Assembly: GCF_903645285.1 (NCBI RefSeq)
Contig: NZ_CAHJXN010000001.1
Location: 40,001 to 104,000 of the forward strand
From: Streptococcus thalassemiae
GTDB lineage: Bacteria > Bacillota > Bacilli > Lactobacillales > Streptococcaceae
DNA length: 64,000 nucleotides
Reading direction: 5' to 3'
Of the stretch, positions 15,994 to 29,025 are shown one piece after another. Position 1 is the stretch's first letter, and the number at the start of each line of letters is the position of its first letter. A program made the position numbers and the translations under genes. The notes below the pieces were generated by a model, which had not been told where the DNA came from, searched no databases, and was given only the letters and a program-made list of their open reading frames with translations.

Positions 15994-17129
15994 GAATGAA
16001 TATCCTCTGTTACTTTGCTACCTTTCTTAACGACGACTGGATGTTCTGCAGTTCCACGGATCACAACTCCATCCGCAACTTCAACACCCTTGTCCAAGAT
16101 AGCATATTCTACCTGAGCACCTTCTCCAATAACAACACGAGGGAATAAGATGCTATCTTTAACCAAGCTATCCTTATGGACATGAATATTACGTGATAGA
16201 ACAGAATTAGCCACTTGACCTTCAATGATACTACCAGACGCAAACTGAGAAGTGCTTACTTTAGATGTATTAGCATAATAAGTTGGTTCTTCGTTTTTGA
16301 CCTTTGTATAAATCTTTTGATTTGGTGAGAAGAGAGAATAGAATTTCTGTGATTCAAGCATATCTTTATTAGCTTGGTAATAAGACTCTACAGAATGAAT
16401 ATTTGCAAGGTAGCCTGTATACTCGTAGGCGAAAGCTCCCTCTTTTGCAGCCAAATCCCGTAAAACATAACGCAACTTCTCTGGATGTTCTTTTTTAGCT
16501 TCTTCTTCCAAGCGTTCAATCAACCAAGGTGTATCAACGACAAAGATATCTGTAGACATATTGAACGTTTCAGCTGCTGACTTGCTATCAAAGAGTTTAT
16601 GAGAAAGAACATGGTCTGTTTCATCCACTTCTAAGATTGCATTTACTTCTGAAATATCTTTCTTAGCTAGTTTTTTATAAACTACAGTGATAGGCCCTTT
16701 TGTTGTACTATGTAGGTGGAAAACTTGGTTCAAATCAATGTTAATCAAGACATCGCAGTTGAGGGCAACCGTTTGGTTTGAGCCAGAACGTTTCAAATAA
16801 GTAAGAAGCTGTTGGTAGTATTCTTTTCCAACTGTGCTACTTTCTACACGGGTATTGTAAATTCCTAGATAATAGTGACTAAGAAGAGTTGACAAGCCCC
16901 ACTCGCGTCCTGAACGAATATGGTCAAAGACTGAGCTGATATTATCCTGCTGGAAAATACCAAAGACACTACGAACACCTGCATTAGCAAGGCTTGAAAG
17001 CGGGAAGTCAATCAAACGATATTTCCCACCAAATGGCAAACTTGCTACTGGACGGTGGTCCGTCAATGTCGACATATCATGAAAACCAACTGTATTTCCT
17101 AAAATGGCAGAATATTTATCAATCTTCAT
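15990..17129 (-). CDS. glgD: GlgD, regulatory subunit of ADP-glucose pyrophosphorylase
   Basis: 379 residues. It has the nucleotidyltransferase fold and left-handed beta-helix of GlgC, but the N-terminal signature is degenerate: the GGxGxRL loop is replaced by [10 protein letters not shown], while [19 protein letters not shown] is kept. This matches the non-catalytic GlgD of Firmicutes, which pairs with GlgC and raises its activity. It overlaps glgC by 11 bases and glgA by 4, so stoichiometric coupled translation is expected. Confidence 0.93.
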   Translation of the reverse strand: MKIDKYSAILGNTVGFHDMSTLTDHRPVASLPFGGKYRLIDFPLSSLANAGVRSVFGIFQQDNISSVFDHIRSGREWGLSTLLSHYYLGIYNTRVESSTVGKEYYQQLLTYLKRSGSNQTVALNCDVLINIDLNQVFHLHSTTKGPITVVYKKLAKKDISEVNAILEVDETDHVLSHKLFDSKSAAETFNMSTDIFVVDTPWLIERLEEEAKKEHPEKLRYVLRDLAAKEGAFAYEYTGYLANIHSVESYYQANKDMLESQKFYSLFSPNQKIYTKVKNEEPTYYANTSKVSTSQFASGSIIEGQVANSVLSRNIHVHKDSLVKDSILFPRVVIGEGAQVEYAILDKGVEVADGVVIRGTAEHPVVVKKGSKVTEDIHS

Positions 17130-18261
17130 CTGTTGCTACCCCCACTACTTCATCATATCCTACAACTTGTACTTCATCTGTTCCATCAATTTCGACACCG
17201 TCAGAAATAATCGCACCTTCACCAATAATGGCACGTTTAATCTTAGCTCCTTGACCAATAATAGCTCCACTCATGATAACTGAATCAACAACTTCCGCTC
17301 CTTCGCGAACTTGCGCGCCTGTTGAAAGGATAGAATGTTTAACAGTTCCATCAACGAAACATCCATCTACAACTAATGAGTCTTCCACATCAGCATTTGC
17401 CCCGAGGAAGTTTGGTGGTGAAATCAAGTTTCTTGAGTAAATCTTCCATTGACGGTTACGACTATCCAAGGCATTCTCTGGAGAAATGTACTCCATGTTC
17501 GCTTCCCAAAGCGACTCAATCGTACCAACATCTTTCCAGTAACCGCTAAATTCGTAAGCATAAACACTTTCACCTGACTCAAGGTAATTTGGAATGACAT
17601 TTTTACCAAAGTCTGACATGTCAACCTTGCTCTTTTCAGCAGCAACGAGCATATTACGAAGGCGTTGCCAATCAAAAATGTAGATTCCCATAGAAGCTTT
17701 TGTAGATTTAGGTTGAGCTGGTTTTTCTTCAAATTCAACAATACGATTGTTGGCATCTGTGTTCATGATACCAAAACGGCTTGCTTCTTTAAGAGGGACG
17801 TCTAAAACTGCTACTGTCAGGCTAGCATTATTATCCTTATGAGACTGGAGCATATCATCATAGTCCATTTTGTAGATGTGGTCCCCAGACAAAATCAAGA
17901 CATACTCAGGGTTGACACTGTCGATATAGTCGATATTTTGGTAAATAGCGTGACTAGTCCCTTCAAACCAACGATTTCCTTCACTGGCAGAATAAGGTTG
18001 AAGAATAGAAACACCAGAATTGATACCATCTAGTCCCCAGCTTGAACCATTCCCAATATGATTGTTGAGAGCAAGAGGCTGATACTGTGTAATGACCCCA
18101 ACATTATGAATCCCTGAGTTGGCACAGTTTGATAGGGCAAAGTCAATGATACGGTAGCGCCCACCAAATTGCACAGCTGGTTTTGCGATGCTTTGAGTGA
18201 GTTTACCGAGACGAGTTCCTTGCCCACCAGCAAGAATCAAAGCTAACATTTCATTCTTCAT
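17119..18261 (-). CDS. glgC: ADP-glucose pyrophosphorylase, catalytic subunit
   Basis: 380 residues. It makes ADP-glucose from glucose-1-phosphate and ATP, the committed step of glycogen synthesis. The signature [12 protein letters not shown] is intact, as is [20 protein letters not shown]. The C-terminal third is a hexapeptide-repeat beta-helix ([16 protein letters not shown] onward). It overlaps both glgB and glgD by 11 bases. Confidence 0.96.
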   Translation of the reverse strand: MKNEMLALILAGGQGTRLGKLTQSIAKPAVQFGGRYRIIDFALSNCANSGIHNVGVITQYQPLALNNHIGNGSSWGLDGINSGVSILQPYSASEGNRWFEGTSHAIYQNIDYIDSVNPEYVLILSGDHIYKMDYDDMLQSHKDNNASLTVAVLDVPLKEASRFGIMNTDANNRIVEFEEKPAQPKSTKASMGIYIFDWQRLRNMLVAAEKSKVDMSDFGKNVIPNYLESGESVYAYEFSGYWKDVGTIESLWEANMEYISPENALDSRNRQWKIYSRNLISPPNFLGANADVEDSLVVDGCFVDGTVKHSILSTGAQVREGAEVVDSVIMSGAIIGQGAKIKRAIIGEGAIISDGVEIDGTDEVQVVGYDEVVGVATDED

Positions 18262-20179
18262 TTTCTACTCCTTTTTGGTTTTTACTTGTGACGGTTTTAG
18301 TAGGTTTCAAGCGGCGTTTGATTTTCCAAACACTAGCTCCCATAGCCGGTAGGGTAAAGGTCAAGGTCTGCTCATAATCTTTCCATAGTCCTTCTTGCGT
18401 TTGAACAGTTTGATTATGTTCTTTCCAAACGCCTCCCCACTCTTCCAACTCAGTATTCCAGACTTCTTCGTAAATTCCTGCAACGGGTAGTCCGATTGTA
18501 AAATCTTTCCGTTCAACAGGTGCCATGTTAAAGATACAGACTAACATTTCTCCCTTTTTACCCTTACGAATAAAGGAAAGAACACTCTGGTCTCGATTAT
18601 CCGCATCAATGATTTCAATACCATCATAGCTGGTATCAATTTCCCACAGACAGCGGTTGTCTTTGTAAAACTGGTTTAGCTGAGAAGTGAAATACTTCAT
18701 CTTAGCATTCATTGGGTCTTCTAGGTTAGACCATTCCAACTGCTCTTCAGATTTCCATTCTAGGAATTGACCATATTCGCTACCCATGAAGAGCAATTTC
18801 TTACCAGGGTGACAAATTTGGTACGTATAGAGATTGCGCAAGCCTGCGAATTGATTGTAACGATCTCCCCACATCTTATGCATCATACTCTTCTTGCCAT
18901 GAACCACTTCATCGTGCGAGAATGGCAAGAGATAGTTTTCATTGAAAACATACATAAAGCTGAAAGTCACCAAATTAAAGTCATATTTACGATAAATCGG
19001 ATCTTCTTCGTAGAAACGGAGGATATCATTCATCCAGCCCATGTTCCATTTGTAGTCAAATCCTAGACCACCAAGCTCTCTCCTTCCCGTAATCTTGGTT
19101 GCAGACGAACTTTCTTCTGCAATCATCATCACATCTGGATATTCTAACTTAATAATATCATTCAAGCGTTGAAGGAAATAATAACCTTCATAGTTGAGAT
19201 TTCCCCCATCTTTGTTAGGTGTCCATGGAGCATCATCATAGTCCAAATAGAGCATGTTGCTAACAGCATCCACACGAATACCATCCAAATGATAGACATC
19301 GATCCAATGCTTAATACAAGAAATCAAGAAGGACTGGACTTCATTTTTTCCAAGGTCAAAATTGAGAGCGCCCCAACCATAGTTATGAGCCTTATTATGG
19401 TCTTGGTACTCAAAAGTCGGTGTCCCGTCATAATAGGCTAAGGCATCATCATTGATGGTAAAGTGACCAGGTACCCAGTCTACGATAACCCCAATATTAT
19501 GGATATGACACTCCTCGACAAAATCTTGAAACTCCTCTGGTCTACCATAAGCATGCTCTAAAGCGAAGTAACCCATAAGCTGATAACCCCAACTCAACCC
19601 CAAAGGGTGGGACATCAAGGGCATAAACTCAATATGAGTATAGTTCATTTCAACGAGATAAGGAATGAGTTCATCCTTGAGCTGGGCAAAACTATAAGGA
19701 CTACCATCAGGATTTCTTTTCCATGATCCAGCGTGAACTTCATAGATATTGACAGGACGTTCAGCAAAGCCCCAACGTTTTCTTCGTGCCAGCCAAAGTC
19801 CATCCCTCCATTTCTTCTCAGGAAGCTCTGTTACGATTGCCCCTGTTCCTGGACGCGCCTCATATCTGACAGCAAAAGGGTCAATCTTCATCAGTTGATG
19901 ACCATTTTGACGTGTGACATGATATTTGTAAATATGCCCTTCTTGAGCCATATTGGTAAAGACTTCCCAGACCCCAAAGTCATTTCTTACCATTGGAATC
20001 TGCCCCTCAATCCAGTTGGTAAAATCACCAACCAAGTGAACAGCCTGAGCATTAGGTGCCCAAACACGGAAAGTATAACCATACTCTCCATTTAGCTCTT
20101 CCCTATGTGCTCCTAGATAATGCTGAAGGTGAAAATTTTCTCCTGTCATAAAGGTGCGCAAAGCTTCTCTTTTATCCAT
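18251..20179 (-). CDS. glgB: 1,4-alpha-glucan branching enzyme
   Basis: 642 residues, GH13. A CBM48 domain covers about 25-110, followed by the catalytic barrel. The nucleophile Asp is in [15 protein letters not shown], the acid Glu in MIAEESSS and the third Asp in [10 protein letters not shown]. It introduces alpha-1,6 branches into glycogen. First gene of the operon; GGGGAGG precedes the ATG, with a cre-bearing promoter just upstream. Confidence 0.96.
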   Translation of the reverse strand: MDKREALRTFMTGENFHLQHYLGAHREELNGEYGYTFRVWAPNAQAVHLVGDFTNWIEGQIPMVRNDFGVWEVFTNMAQEGHIYKYHVTRQNGHQLMKIDPFAVRYEARPGTGAIVTELPEKKWRDGLWLARRKRWGFAERPVNIYEVHAGSWKRNPDGSPYSFAQLKDELIPYLVEMNYTHIEFMPLMSHPLGLSWGYQLMGYFALEHAYGRPEEFQDFVEECHIHNIGVIVDWVPGHFTINDDALAYYDGTPTFEYQDHNKAHNYGWGALNFDLGKNEVQSFLISCIKHWIDVYHLDGIRVDAVSNMLYLDYDDAPWTPNKDGGNLNYEGYYFLQRLNDIIKLEYPDVMMIAEESSSATKITGRRELGGLGFDYKWNMGWMNDILRFYEEDPIYRKYDFNLVTFSFMYVFNENYLLPFSHDEVVHGKKSMMHKMWGDRYNQFAGLRNLYTYQICHPGKKLLFMGSEYGQFLEWKSEEQLEWSNLEDPMNAKMKYFTSQLNQFYKDNRCLWEIDTSYDGIEIIDADNRDQSVLSFIRKGKKGEMLVCIFNMAPVERKDFTIGLPVAGIYEEVWNTELEEWGGVWKEHNQTVQTQEGLWKDYEQTLTFTLPAMGASVWKIKRRLKPTKTVTSKNQKGVENEE

Positions 20180-20195
20180 AATACCTCCCCTTTTC

Positions 20196-20210
20196 TGTAA
20201 GCGTTTTCTA
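20196..20210. promoter_or_regulatory. cre box (CcpA operator) of the glycogen operon
   Basis: TGTAAGCGTTTTCTA fits the catabolite-responsive element consensus and covers the predicted transcription start of the glgB promoter. Carbon-catabolite control of glycogen synthesis is therefore expected; the sign cannot be read from sequence, but a site overlapping the start usually represses. Confidence 0.65.
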
Positions 20211-20217
20211 TGTTTTT

Positions 20218-20246
20218 ATTATACTACCTTTTTAGAGAAGATTCAA
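20218..20246 (-). promoter_or_regulatory. glgB operon promoter
   Basis: On the - strand TTGAAT (20246-20241), 17-base spacer, TATAAT (20223-20218). Confidence 0.75.
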
Positions 20247-20559
20247 GTAAATTACTATACTTCTTTAAAATTATTTTGAAAATCTTCAACAAATTCACTG
20301 ATGTGTCCACTTGTAAATCAATATTTTTTCAAAAAAATTGCGAAAACGCCTTTCTTTTCTCTACTATAATACCAAAAAGTTCGTATTTTTTCTATTATTA
20401 TTGTTTTATAGTAAAAAAATAAAATCAGGAAAACAATTTCCTGATTTTACACGTTTGATGAAAATATTTATCAAATTTTCTATACAAGTGAGTTATCAGC
20501 TAAGTTCTTTCTATTCGTTCACTTCCAATGATGTGTTAGAATAGCGAGATAGATGGTCT
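20247..20559. other. Gap between pulA and glgB, no gene seen
   Basis: 313 bases, very AT-rich. It holds the pulA terminator and nothing else I can name. In the pneumococcal order I remember, gapN sits here; no trace of it is visible. Confidence 0.6.
20421..20448 (-). terminator. Terminator of pulA
   Basis: AAAATCAGGAAA (20421-20432) and TTTCCTGATTTT (20437-20448), a perfect 12-bp stem with loop ACAA, 112 bases after the pulA stop. Confidence 0.75.
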
Positions 20560-22839
20560 TTATAAAACACTCAAGACGGCTAGACTAATATCATCTAACA
20601 CATTGTCTTCTTTTGAGCGACTGTTGGTTACCAACATAGCTAAATTTCCTGCATTTTCAAATGGATAGGGTTCTGATTTAGCATTCACAACAACCAAGAG
20701 GTGTTCTTTGCCGTGAACTTCATAGATAAGGCAGCCGCTATGTTCAATCGCAGAATGCACAAAGACATGATGGTAAATTTCATCATAGCTAGAGTAAGAA
20801 AAGGCACCAGTTTTTGTCTTCAATCGGATGACTTGACGGATAAACTCAATACTGTCTTGACGCTCATTGATCAAATCCCAGTTGACTTGGTTCACACTGT
20901 CAGGAGCATTATAGCTATTCATCGCACGCTCTCTATCATCGTGTGTCAACTCACCATTATCACCAGTCGCAACGAGTTTGGTACGACCAAATTCTTGACC
21001 GATTTCCATAAAGGCCATCCCCTGCATGAGCAGATTCATGGCTGTGGCTGTCTCAACCTTGCGCATGATTTGCTCTGAACTTTGGTCTGGATGAAGGGTT
21101 GCCAATAAATCGTGAAGATTGTAATTGTCATGGGCTTCTACATAGTTAAGCACCTGATTTGGATGTGTATAGGTTCCTAATTCACGACTGCCTAGGATTG
21201 CTTTGGCAAGAATTGGCTCTGTCGCAGCACCACTGACAAAACCTGATTTAATTGCACCGTAAACTTCTCCACCTTTGACAGCATCACGCTGATTGTCATT
21301 AAAGAAACCAATATTTGGCATCTCGTAGGCATTGTCTTTCTTAGCCTTATCATAAGGGGCAAGGCCTGTTCCCATATCCCAACCTTCTCCATAGAGGATG
21401 ATGTTAGGGTCGATTTCATCCAAGCTCTGACGAATCATCTGCATGGTCTTGACATCATGAATCCCCATCAAATCAAAACGGAAGCCGTCAATATTGTATT
21501 CCTGCACCCAGTATAGAAGAGAATCAATCATATACTTGCGGAACATTTCGTGTTCACTGGCTGTTTCATTTCCAACACCCGTTCCATTCTGGAAGGTACC
21601 GTCTGGATTCATACGATAATAGTAATCAGGGACAGTTGTTTGGAAAGGTGCATCAACAACTGAAAAGGTATGGTTATAGACCACATCCATAATGACACCA
21701 ATGCCCGCATCGTGATAAGCTTGAACCATGGTCTTCAAGTCGCGAATGACCTGAGCTGGATCATCTGGATTAGTTGAAAAACTAGTTTCTGGCGCGTTAT
21801 AGTTTTGTGGGTCATAACCCCAGTTGTAGGTCACATTCCCGTCCTCATCGTATTCTTTGTGACGGTCTGCAATTGGTTGCAACTGAACATAATTGTAGCC
21901 CAACTTCTTGATGTGATCAAAAGCAGTTGACTGACCGTACTGGTTAACTGTTCCAGTCTGAGCAGCACCCAAGAATGTTCCTCGAAGATGTTCATCTACA
22001 CCTGAGGTCGGTGATTGGGTCAAATCACGAATATGCATTTCACAAATAACTGCCTTACATGGATTTTCCAAACGCCAAGCAGCATCAGAACCATGCTTGA
22101 CCTCGAAGTTTTCAACTTGCTTTTCTTCATGACTCAAAATAGCTGAACGTTTGCCATCAGGACTGGTCGCAATGGTGTAAGGATCACGTGTCAGTGTTTG
22201 GTGATGAGGGAATTGGACCTGATACTGATAAGCCTTACCAGTCAAATCTTCCTCAACATCCAAACTCCAGACACCAATAGTATTGTCCTTATGGTTATAA
22301 GAGTAGCGATTGCCTCTCTCCATATTAAAAGTTTTCCAAACAGAGGCATCATTAGCAGCTGATTCATAAACCACAACCTGCACTGCTGTCGCTGTTGGTG
22401 ACCAAAGGGAAAAATGAGCCTGATTGTCCTCTACACGGCAACCCAATTCCCCTTGGTAACCCCAATGATGGTCAAAACTAGCACTGTTAATGGCCTTATC
22501 AAAGGCAAAAGGATTTTGATTTTTATAGAAAGGACTGGCAATAGCAGGATTTTCAGAGTAATAAATCCGATCATCGCCTTCCAAAATCCAGACCTCTGTT
22601 AATAGGGGATAGTGATTAAAACGGATAGCATATTCTTTACTAGTTTGACCTGTATGAACCACAAAATTCAAGCTTTCTAAGGGATGAACGCTTGGGTGTT
22701 CAAAACTAAATAAGGCACCAAAATAATCTTCTTGGTAAGTTAGTAAATCAATTCGTTGATCCTTACTCTTTACAAAAGAGCAAGTGCCGTATTCACCATT
22801 CTTGCGATGGTAATGAATGCGCATAGGGTAGGTATACAT
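20560..22839 (-). CDS. pulA: Type I pullulanase (cytoplasmic)
   Basis: 759 residues, GH13. It hydrolyses alpha-1,6 bonds in pullulan and limit dextrins. Seen: the type I signature YNWGYDPQNYNAPE, nucleophile region DGFRFDLMGIHDV, acid Glu in ILYGEGWDMG and NYVEAHDNYNLHD. There is no signal peptide or LPXTG, so it acts inside the cell on glycogen or imported maltodextrins, unlike the large surface pullulanase SpuA. It lies 110 bases downstream of ligA and upstream of the glycogen operon. Confidence 0.94.
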   Translation of the reverse strand: MYTYPMRIHYHRKNGEYGTCSFVKSKDQRIDLLTYQEDYFGALFSFEHPSVHPLESLNFVVHTGQTSKEYAIRFNHYPLLTEVWILEGDDRIYYSENPAIASPFYKNQNPFAFDKAINSASFDHHWGYQGELGCRVEDNQAHFSLWSPTATAVQVVVYESAANDASVWKTFNMERGNRYSYNHKDNTIGVWSLDVEEDLTGKAYQYQVQFPHHQTLTRDPYTIATSPDGKRSAILSHEEKQVENFEVKHGSDAAWRLENPCKAVICEMHIRDLTQSPTSGVDEHLRGTFLGAAQTGTVNQYGQSTAFDHIKKLGYNYVQLQPIADRHKEYDEDGNVTYNWGYDPQNYNAPETSFSTNPDDPAQVIRDLKTMVQAYHDAGIGVIMDVVYNHTFSVVDAPFQTTVPDYYYRMNPDGTFQNGTGVGNETASEHEMFRKYMIDSLLYWVQEYNIDGFRFDLMGIHDVKTMQMIRQSLDEIDPNIILYGEGWDMGTGLAPYDKAKKDNAYEMPNIGFFNDNQRDAVKGGEVYGAIKSGFVSGAATEPILAKAILGSRELGTYTHPNQVLNYVEAHDNYNLHDLLATLHPDQSSEQIMRKVETATAMNLLMQGMAFMEIGQEFGRTKLVATGDNGELTHDDRERAMNSYNAPDSVNQVNWDLINERQDSIEFIRQVIRLKTKTGAFSYSSYDEIYHHVFVHSAIEHSGCLIYEVHGKEHLLVVVNAKSEPYPFENAGNLAMLVTNSRSKEDNVLDDISLAVLSVL

Positions 22840-22949
22840 TTTTATTTTTCCTTTTTATTTTATTTCTGTTTCACTAATAAATTCTTGACCAATCTCGTCT
22901 CAATTAACAGACATAGTCAAATGATCCAAACTCTGTTTTTAAACGATCA

Positions 22950-24917
<1,968 letters not shown>

Positions 24918-24931
24918 TTACCATAAAACAA

Positions 24932-24955
24932 GCCCTCCTCACAAACGAGAAGGGC
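24932..24955 (-). terminator. Terminator of the MFS transporter gene
   Basis: GCCCTCCTC-ACAAAC-GAGAAGGGC forms a stem with one mismatch; on the - strand it is followed by TTGTTTTAT. Confidence 0.65.
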
Positions 24956-25000
24956 GGAAAAAACACTTAGTTTGAAATTATTTTTGAAACTCAAGCAGCC

Positions 25001-26179
25001 TTATATCAATTTTTCAAAATGAGTTCGAACATAAATAAACGATATACAAGACAAGATGATAACACCACTTCCAATTATCAGGAAAGAAGAGAGATGTACA
25101 CTTGGCAAGACTGTCATAAATCCTTTTGCAATAGGCATAAATAGAATAGCTAAGGTAAAAATTGTACTCAGTACTCTCCCAAGAAATTCTCTCTCAACCT
25201 TGGTTTGTACTTGAGTAAAAAAGTGAATATTAAAAATCGTCATAAACAATTCACAAACTAAATTTCCAGAAAAGGAAAGCAAATTTGGAAGTGGTAATCC
25301 CATCATAAAAACTCCGACACCTGTCAAAGCCAATAAAATCAAAAGATTATAAACATTAGCTTTAATTTTACTAGCTAGAAGAGCCCCAATGATGGAACCA
25401 ATAGCCCCCATAGTTAAAATGCTTGCATAGGCTCCTTCTGACCCGTAAAGCTGATTCGAAAAGGGAAGTAGAAATTCAAAAGCGGCAAAAAAGAAATTAA
25501 CGCTGGAAGCTACCAGCAAAAGGAAGAAAATTTCTTGCTGATGCCAGATATAGTGTAACCCATCCTTGATATCTACAAAAATATCTCTCCCAGTAAAAGC
25601 CTTTTTCTCTTGAACTTTTGCTTCCTCTTTTGGAAGGAAAGCCACTAGAACAAAAGCAATGAAAAAAGTCAGCGAATCTAGTAGTAGCGTCATATGGAGA
25701 CTTGCAAACTGTAAAACAAGGAAGGAAAGAACAGGAGAACTAACACCTACAACCTGCAAAACCAGTTCTAAGCGAGAATTATAGATCACAATCTCATCTT
25801 TCTCCACCACTTCAGTTATAATAGCTTTATTGGCTGTACGAGAAAAGGCAAAAGCAATAGCCTGCACAATGTTAGCAACAATCAAAGCTCCAATCATCCA
25901 GCTATCATTCCTTATGAAAGAAATAGCCAGACAAAGAATCCCACAAACAAGGTCTGTCGTCATCAAAATCTTGCGACGAGAAAAACGGTCTGAAATGACT
26001 CCACCAAAGGGATTGACTAGAATAGATGTGACGAGTTCAGAAATCTGATACATTCCTAAAACTGTCTGTCCGATAGTCCCCATGGAAGCCAACCAGACAC
26101 TATTTCCATAATCATAGAGCATATTCCCTATCTTGTTTACAGCTCCACGACTAATTAACTGTACTGCATAGCGATTCAT
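25001..26179 (-). CDS. MFS-type efflux transporter
   Basis: 392 residues with about 12 transmembrane segments. The MFS loop 2-3 motif appears as GGVISDRFSRRKILM, and the layout matches the DHA/MefA-like drug-efflux branch of Gram-positive bacteria. Substrate unknown. It follows the Rgg-type regulator gene with an inverted repeat (TTTTCCC-N6-GGGAAAA) and a TACAAT -10 in between, so it may be that regulator's target. Confidence 0.85.
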   Translation of the reverse strand: MNRYAVQLISRGAVNKIGNMLYDYGNSVWLASMGTIGQTVLGMYQISELVTSILVNPFGGVISDRFSRRKILMTTDLVCGILCLAISFIRNDSWMIGALIVANIVQAIAFAFSRTANKAIITEVVEKDEIVIYNSRLELVLQVVGVSSPVLSFLVLQFASLHMTLLLDSLTFFIAFVLVAFLPKEEAKVQEKKAFTGRDIFVDIKDGLHYIWHQQEIFFLLLVASSVNFFFAAFEFLLPFSNQLYGSEGAYASILTMGAIGSIIGALLASKIKANVYNLLILLALTGVGVFMMGLPLPNLLSFSGNLVCELFMTIFNIHFFTQVQTKVEREFLGRVLSTIFTLAILFMPIAKGFMTVLPSVHLSSFLIIGSGVIILSCISFIYVRTHFEKLI

Positions 26180-26258
26180 ATAAAAACTCCTCTCAAATTT
26201 TGAAACTATTGTATCAAAACCGAAAGGAGCTTTTTATTTTTTCCCTTATTTGGGAAAA

Positions 26259-27122
26259 TTAATCTTTGACAAATTTTTCGTAGTGTTCCTGGTAGTAGGC
26301 TACTTGCTCTGGAAGACCTAGTACGTCAAAAATATGCATAGCCTCTTGCATTTGGCTACAACCTTCTTTACACTGTCCTTTTTGGTATAAGGCAAAACCT
26401 TTTAAATAATGGAAAACATTACGCTCATAAAGCTTAATACCTTTACCAATAATCTTCTCTGTATAAGTCTCAAAATAGCTTGCATTATCAAAAGAAAGAT
26501 GCTCTAAACAATGCTGGTAACAATTGAGGGCCAAAATCAACACTAATCTCTTATGGCGACCAATCTCTTGATAAAATTCTTCCCTCTCCATGACTTCTCT
26601 ACCAATTCGAGTGACATAGTCCACATCGTAGAAACTATAGAGGTTCCCGAAAAGAATCAACTCATACATGGTCCATTCTTCTGTTTTGAAGAGATAATCT
26701 GCCACCTTATCCAAATCATCCTGCTTCATATCATAAGTCGCATCTCTTTGACAAATCAGACCTTGTAGCAAAATCCAGTTCAGCTCAAAATAAAGGGGAG
26801 TCGTCGAACTCTTAGACTTTTCAAGTTGTTCTCTTTGAAGCTTTTGAAAACCTGCAATATCATTTGAATAGTAAAGAGGCACAATTTGTCCCATCATAGC
26901 AACATGTTCATGATTGTGAAAATTCCTTGCCTTGTCCATGAAATTTTCAATTGTTACATGAATGTTATCCAAAAGCTCAAAAAAACGTGAGACTGCTAGG
27001 TCAGACTCCCCAAGCTCAAAGCGAGATAACTGAGAGGTAGAGCAGGACTCGCCTGCCGCCTCCTTTAAAGAATAATTTCCACTTGTCCGAAATTCACGAA
27101 ATACTTTTCCAAGATGTTCCAT
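26259..27122 (-). CDS. Rgg/GadR/MutR-family transcriptional regulator
   Basis: 287 residues. An XRE helix-turn-helix covers about 5-60 (YSLKEAAGESCSTSQLSRFE), followed by a TPR-like helical C-terminal domain, the build of Rgg regulators that sense short peptides. I chose the ATG at 27122 (MEHLGKVFREFRTSGNYSLK) because it aligns with the usual Rgg start; the longer frame runs into the ABC-F gene. AGGTG precedes it. I see no short hydrophobic peptide gene beside it, so the signal is unknown. The adjacent MFS gene is the likely target. Confidence 0.82.
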   Translation of the reverse strand: MEHLGKVFREFRTSGNYSLKEAAGESCSTSQLSRFELGESDLAVSRFFELLDNIHVTIENFMDKARNFHNHEHVAMMGQIVPLYYSNDIAGFQKLQREQLEKSKSSTTPLYFELNWILLQGLICQRDATYDMKQDDLDKVADYLFKTEEWTMYELILFGNLYSFYDVDYVTRIGREVMEREEFYQEIGRHKRLVLILALNCYQHCLEHLSFDNASYFETYTEKIIGKGIKLYERNVFHYLKGFALYQKGQCKEGCSQMQEAMHIFDVLGLPEQVAYYQEHYEKFVKD

Positions 27123-27123
27123 T

Positions 27124-29025
27124 TTACACCTGCTCTGATAATTCTTCCCACTCAAGCATGGCTTCTTCCTGACGGTGGCTAATTTTGTCCAGCTCAGTCT
27201 GTAATTCCATGAGTTTACCAGCATCGTTTGTTTCCAACATTTGTTCAGAAATGTCTTTGCTTTGACTTTCTAGCTCTTCAATTTCAGTTTCAAGACTTTC
27301 AATTTGTCGCATGAGCTTGCGAACTTCTTTTTGACTTTCTTTCTGAGCTTGATAGTCATTAACTGGGCTTGCTTCTTTTGTTTGATTGCTGGTTGAAGCT
27401 TCCTCAGTTTGAATCATTTCTACTTCTGATTTCTTCTCAACATAGTAATCGTAATCTCCAAGATAGAGAGTTGATCCATTCTCTGACAATTCCAGTACAT
27501 GAGTTGCCACACGATTGATAAAGTAACGGTCATGGCTGACGAATAGAAGAGTTCCATCAAAGTCAATCAAGGCATTTTCTAGCACTTCCTTGCTATCAAT
27601 ATCCAAGTGGTTGGTCGGTTCATCCAGAATCAAGAAGTTGTTGTTTTCCATAGACAATTTAGCTAAAAGTAAACGAGCTTTTTCGCCACCAGATAACATG
27701 CCGACTGATTTTTTAACATCATCTCCTGAGAAAAGGAAGGCACCAAGACGATTGCGGATTTCAACTTCTGGTGTCAGTTTGAAATCATTCCATAGTTCAT
27801 CCAGAACCGTATTACTTGCTGTCAGCTTGCTTTGGGTTTGGTCATAGTAACCAACCTCAACATTGGCCCCAAATCGCTTTTCACCTTTGATAAAAGGAAT
27901 CTGCTCCACGATTGATTTGATAAAGGTTGATTTTCCGATACCATTGGGACCAACTATGGCGACAGCATTCATCTTACGAAGGTCTAGGTTGATAGGCTCT
28001 GACAGTACTTCCCCATCATAACCAATAGCCGCATTTTCAACAGTCAAAACAACATTGCCCGACGTTTTTTCAGACTGGAAGGTCATGTTGGCTGATTTCT
28101 TACCAGCTTCAGGCTTGTCCAAACGTTCCATTTTTTCCAGTTGTTTGCGACGAGATTGGGCACGTTTGGTCGTCGAAGCACGGACTAGATTGCGATTGAC
28201 AAAGTCTTCCAGAGCAGCGATTTCCTTTTGTTGCTTTTCATAGTTTTTTGCCTCAGTAGCTAGCTTTTGCTCCTTTAACTCAACAAAACGAGAGTAGTTG
28301 CCAACATAGCGATCCAAGGAATGCTTGGTCAAATCTAGCGTAATCGTCGCAACCTTGTCCAAGAAATAACGGTCGTGGCTGACGATAATGAGGGCACCGC
28401 TATAGTTTACCAAGTAATTCTCTAGCCAGGCAATGGTTTCGATATCCAAATGGTTGGTTGGCTCGTCCAAGACCAAGAGATTTGGTTTTTCAAGAAGCAT
28501 TTTGGCTAGAGCCAGACGGGTGTTTTGGCCACCAGAAAGCTCGGCAATTTTCATCTGCCACATAGATTCGTCAAACTTGAATCCATTCAAAATCGCTCGA
28601 ATATCAGCTTCATAGGTAAAGCCACCCGCTTGACGAAAATTCTCAGATAAGCGATCGTAATCTGACATCAGTTTATCCAAATCCTCACCAGACTTTTCAC
28701 CCATCTCCAGTTCCATCTGACGAAGTTGTTTCTCAGTCCGACGCAAGTCATCAAAAACATGAAGCATTTCATCGTAGATGGTATTTTCAGACTCAAAACG
28801 GCTATCTTGGGCTAGGTAAGACAGAGAAATATCTTTTTTCTTATTGATTTCTCCACTAGTTGGTTCCTCTTCTCCAACCAAAATCTTCAAAAGAGTAGAC
28901 TTGCCTGCACCATTTTTCCCAACAAGGGCTATCCGATCTCGTTCATCAACCTGCAGGTTGATATTATCAAAAAGAACCTCTCCTGCAAAAGATCGTTCAA
29001 TTTTATTAGCTTGTAAAATAATCAT
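27124..29025 (-). CDS. ABC-F family ATPase
   Basis: 633 residues, two nucleotide-binding domains and no membrane segments, as in ABC-F proteins that act on the ribosome. First domain: Walker A GKNGAGKST, signature LSGGQNTRLALAKML, LLVLDEPTNHLD. Second domain: GPNGIGKST, LSGGEKARLLLAKLS, FLILDEPTNHLD. The interdomain linker (about 240-300) is basic and helical, and the C-terminus ends in a coiled coil (QKEVRKLMRQIESLETEIEE), as in the YdiF/Uup types. It is probably a translation factor; an antibiotic-resistance role is not evident. Confidence 0.9.
   Translation of the reverse strand: MIILQANKIERSFAGEVLFDNINLQVDERDRIALVGKNGAGKSTLLKILVGEEEPTSGEINKKKDISLSYLAQDSRFESENTIYDEMLHVFDDLRRTEKQLRQMELEMGEKSGEDLDKLMSDYDRLSENFRQAGGFTYEADIRAILNGFKFDESMWQMKIAELSGGQNTRLALAKMLLEKPNLLVLDEPTNHLDIETIAWLENYLVNYSGALIIVSHDRYFLDKVATITLDLTKHSLDRYVGNYSRFVELKEQKLATEAKNYEKQQKEIAALEDFVNRNLVRASTTKRAQSRRKQLEKMERLDKPEAGKKSANMTFQSEKTSGNVVLTVENAAIGYDGEVLSEPINLDLRKMNAVAIVGPNGIGKSTFIKSIVEQIPFIKGEKRFGANVEVGYYDQTQSKLTASNTVLDELWNDFKLTPEVEIRNRLGAFLFSGDDVKKSVGMLSGGEKARLLLAKLSMENNNFLILDEPTNHLDIDSKEVLENALIDFDGTLLFVSHDRYFINRVATHVLELSENGSTLYLGDYDYYVEKKSEVEMIQTEEASTSNQTKEASPVNDYQAQKESQKEVRKLMRQIESLETEIEELESQSKDISEQMLETNDAGKLMELQTELDKISHRQEEAMLEWEELSEQV

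Noticed and set aside
26180..26258. A short hydrophobic peptide gene partnering the Rgg-type regulator
   Set aside because: I found no short frame with a hydrophobic C-terminus and ribosome-binding site beside the regulator; only an inverted repeat and a -10 element are visible.
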